From Leptospiraceae bacterium (GTDB taxonomy: Bacteria > Spirochaetota > Leptospiria > Leptospirales > Leptospiraceae), in contig CANGZW010000004.1 in NCBI GenBank assembly GCA_947458405.1, forward strand, positions 23,701 to 87,700: a stretch of 64,000 nt of DNA. Direction: 5' to 3'. The notes beneath the pieces are model-generated. The model saw only the letters and a list, made by a program, of their open reading frames with translations. It made no database searches and was not told where the DNA came from. Position numbers and translations under genes: made by a program. This document shows positions 60,965-64,000 of this stretch, in pieces; within the stretch, counting starts at the first letter, position 1, and each line of letters opens with the position of its first letter.

Positions 60965-62011
60965 TTATTTTAATAGGTTTTGTCTTTCTTCTTTTGAAAG
61001 TGATTTTAATTTCATAACTTCATTTTGAAAGACATTTATATTTTTATTGCTCTTTTGAAAGAGGGCATTAAAAAACTCTTCTCCAGAATTGTATCGTAAG
61101 ACACTTAAAAATGTTTCATTGTTTATCTTTGCATTTTTAAAATTTCTAGTATCAATAATTTTAAATTGATTAGATTTCTCGATAATATCTTTTCTGAAAT
61201 CTTCTATAATAATATTTTTATTTACTAACTTTTCTTCATCGGTCTTACTGGAATCGTACAATTCTTTTAACTTTTCGCCATATAATTTTACGGTTTTAAA
61301 TATTATTTTTCTTTCCTGCTTTGCTTTTATTCGTTTATCTAATATAGATAAAGATTCTTCAGAATTCATAGATTTATAGTACATTTCTGTCCCTAAATCT
61401 TCTACAAAACTTGCGTATGACTCATTAAATTTTGAATCTCCATTAAAATAAATTGTTGCATGTGCCATTTCATGAAATACAAGAGCTATTAATTCATCAT
61501 CTCTTAGTTTTAGTTGGGGAGAAAGTAATGGATCCGAAAACCATCCTAGAGTAGAGTACCCGGCAGTTATTCGCACTCTTGTATCTAAGCCCATCTCAAT
61601 CAAAGATTTTTCTTCTTCTTTTGCTTTCTCTAAATCGAAATATCCCTTATATGGCACACTCCCAACAATTGGAAACCACCAAGTATAAGAATCAAACTTA
61701 AGTGGATATGATGCCGTAACATGCCATCCAACCTCATCCCTATCTAATTTGGTAAAGTATTCATAACCTCCATTGGGATTCAAAGCTAAATTCTCTACCG
61801 CAAATTGCTTAGCCCCGGGAATCAACTCTACTTTCTTTCTTATTAAACTATCTGATTCGGATTTTAATAAATCGGAAATTCTTTGTCTATTTAAAATTAT
61901 TTGTGTTTGACCTAATGCTAAATGTCCCAGATATCCTACACAATTATAGAGCAAAGAGGAAGTAATTATTAATAATAAATATATTATTTTTATTTTATAG
62001 TTAGAAATCAA
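60965..62011 (-). CDS. Putative aminopeptidase (PF10023-type), zinc-dependent
   Basis: VGYLGHLALGQTQIILNRQRI; WWFPIVGSVPYKGYFD; ALVFHEMAHATIYF HExxH. Confidence 0.82.
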   Translation of the reverse strand: MISNYKIKIIYLLLIITSSLLYNCVGYLGHLALGQTQIILNRQRISDLLKSESDSLIRKKVELIPGAKQFAVENLALNPNGGYEYFTKLDRDEVGWHVTASYPLKFDSYTWWFPIVGSVPYKGYFDLEKAKEEEKSLIEMGLDTRVRITAGYSTLGWFSDPLLSPQLKLRDDELIALVFHEMAHATIYFNGDSKFNESYASFVEDLGTEMYYKSMNSEESLSILDKRIKAKQERKIIFKTVKLYGEKLKELYDSSKTDEEKLVNKNIIIEDFRKDIIEKSNQFKIIDTRNFKNAKINNETFLSVLRYNSGEEFFNALFQKSNKNINVFQNEVMKLKSLSKEERQNLLK

Positions 62012-62224
62012 TGTTTCCTTCTTCGAGAGTTTATCCTAAAGGAAAAACATAAATTAAATGTTAACTATATGTCATTCAATTTTATTAAAAGAGTAATGAT
62101 TAGTATTTATAATTTGAAAAATTTTAATTTTTATTTTTCAAATTTTTAGATATGGATATTGTATTGTTTTTTATTTGTATTTTACTGTCTATTTTACTAG
62201 AATGGCTAAGAGGAGATTTTTCAA

Positions 62225-63505
62225 ATGTCTAACAAAGCAGAACTGATTATCAATGGTAATAAATATGAGCTGGATATTATCCAGGGAAGTGATGGTAAAT
62301 CAGGTATAGATATATCTACTCTCTATGATAAAACAGGAATGGTTACAATTGATCCCGGATTCTTTAATACTGCCATTGGCAAGAGTAGAGTTTCCAGACG
62401 AGATGCTGAAAAAGGCGAGCTAACATACAGGGGTTACTCTGTAAGAGATCTTGCAACTAATTCCACTTTCGTTGAAACTGCCTATCTATTAATTTATGGT
62501 GATTTACCCAACAAAGATCAACTTTCAGATTTTTCCAAAAGACTCTCCAAACATTCCATGATTCATGAAGACATGATCAATCTCTTTGATGGTTTCCCTG
62601 GTGTTGCCCACCCCCTAGCAGTTTTGTCTACTATGGTAATGTCACTTTCTAGCTATTACTCTGCTGATTATGAGGAATCTGTTGACAAAGGTGTCGATCA
62701 CATATCCCGCCTCCTTGCAAAGGTAAGAACCATCGCAGCATTTTCATATAAAAAAATGATAGGAAAACCTTTCGTATATCCTATAGACAAATATCCTTAC
62801 TGTACAAACTTCCTATATATGCTTTTCTCCCTTCCTGCTGAGCCCTATGAAGTTAACCCTTATTATGATAAAATACTGAATCAGTTTTGGATATTATACG
62901 CTGATCATGAGCAAAATGTGGCAGCTACGACTGTTCAATTGGTCGGCTCCACAAAAGCTAATCTTTTTGCTTCTATTAGTGCTGGTATCTCTGCATTATG
63001 GGGATCTAGAGAGGGTGGACAAAGTGTTGCGGCTTTAGAGTTAGTAGAAGAAATTATTCGAAACAAGGGTGACCATAAGGCAGTATTAGAAAAACTTAAA
63101 ATAGAAGATTCTATTTTTCAATCAACTATCTTTGGGCATTCTGCATACAAAACAGTTAGTCCAAGAGCAATAGTTGCTAGAGAAATTTTTCATGAATTTT
63201 GTAGTAAATATGATTCTGAAATATTACAGATTGCTCTTAAAGTTGAAGAATTTGTATTAAATGATAAATTCTTTAAAGATAATAACCTCTATCCTAACTT
63301 AGAGTTTTACAGTGGAATCATTTTTTATAGTATGGGTATTCCTAAAAATATGTTCACACTCATGCAAGCTATAGGAAAATTACCCGGTTGGTTAGCACAT
63401 TGGAGAGAATTAAGAGTGGTAAGTTCAGATCACAAAAAAGCCAGACCACGACAAATTTATTCAGGTGAAATAAATCGTGTCTATACTCCAATTGAAAAAA
63501 GATAG
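62225..63505 (+). CDS. gltA: Citrate synthase
   Basis: TYRGYSVRDLA, DHEQNVAATTVQLVGSTKANLFASISAGISALWGSREGG, GHSAYKTVSPRA, PGWLAHWRE. Confidence 0.93.
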   Translation: MSNKAELIINGNKYELDIIQGSDGKSGIDISTLYDKTGMVTIDPGFFNTAIGKSRVSRRDAEKGELTYRGYSVRDLATNSTFVETAYLLIYGDLPNKDQLSDFSKRLSKHSMIHEDMINLFDGFPGVAHPLAVLSTMVMSLSSYYSADYEESVDKGVDHISRLLAKVRTIAAFSYKKMIGKPFVYPIDKYPYCTNFLYMLFSLPAEPYEVNPYYDKILNQFWILYADHEQNVAATTVQLVGSTKANLFASISAGISALWGSREGGQSVAALELVEEIIRNKGDHKAVLEKLKIEDSIFQSTIFGHSAYKTVSPRAIVAREIFHEFCSKYDSEILQIALKVEEFVLNDKFFKDNNLYPNLEFYSGIIFYSMGIPKNMFTLMQAIGKLPGWLAHWRELRVVSSDHKKARPRQIYSGEINRVYTPIEKR

Positions 63506-63527
63506 TCAATAACGTAATACAGTTTAG

Positions 63528-64000
63528 ATGGTTATTAAAAATACACTCTTAATATTAGGATGTATTTTCCCTCTAAACTGGATTATTCTCCGAATATTTG
63601 ACCACTCATCTTTTTTTGATTTTTCAGAAAGATTTTTATTATCAACATTTTGTTTTATAATATACTATCTCATTAAATCGAGTGATTACCCCAAAAAAAA
63701 GAACTACATAACATCCGGTTTAATATTATTATTTATATTAACATATTTTGGTATTTATAAATCTTACCTAAATCATTTTTCAATTGAAAGTGTACTCTTG
63801 AGTTTATTAATATTTATTCTTTCAGCTTTATCAATTACAGAAAAATCACTCTTATTTATTTATTTTATTTTAAACTTTTTAGGTAATTTTATTTCTTCCT
63901 CACTTAGCCTTAAAAATGAGTCTTTTATCCAATTTATAATCTCTTATTTTATTACAAATATTGGCTTTCTTATTATCTTATATAATAATATAAATGAGAA
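63528..64000 (+). CDS. Integral membrane hypothetical protein, truncated at window end
   Basis: Open frame from ATG 63528 through window end; several hydrophobic helices. Confidence 0.55.
   Translation, partial: MVIKNTLLILGCIFPLNWIILRIFDHSSFFDFSERFLLSTFCFIIYYLIKSSDYPKKKNYITSGLILLFILTYFGIYKSYLNHFSIESVLLSLLIFILSALSITEKSLLFIYFILNFLGNFISSSLSLKNESFIQFIISYFITNIGFLIILYNNINE

Overview
AT-rich (~30% GC by eye) chromosomal window from what looks like a Leptospiraceae-type spirochaete; the taxonomy is inferred from gene content (many 7TMR-DISM sensors, SpoIIE-type phosphatases, lipoproteins, isolated housekeeping genes). Coding density is high, with about 57 supported CDS, two of them truncated at the window ends. 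I saw no rRNA, tRNA, CRISPR array, IS element or prophage. Housekeeping genes include hrpB, pdxJ, acpP, rnc, aroB, tpx, pgsA-like, murA, neuB-like, transaldolase, fadD-like, etfB/etfA, lolA-like, trpS, ispB-like and gltA-like. Accessory content includes a mirror-arranged two-component cluster (about 40.0-50.2 kb) with three paralogous 7TMR-DISM histidine kinases and two CheY-like regulators. The most unusual locus is a minus-strand run of eight tightly packed genes (about 8.6-13.7 kb). At its centre are three overlapping ORFs whose proteins look like soluble chimeras: the cytoplasmic part of the flagellar stator protein MotA (transmembrane helices missing) combined with FliG_C-like rotor segments, giving four MotA-like modules in tandem. 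All homology calls come from motif recognition by eye; no database search was run.
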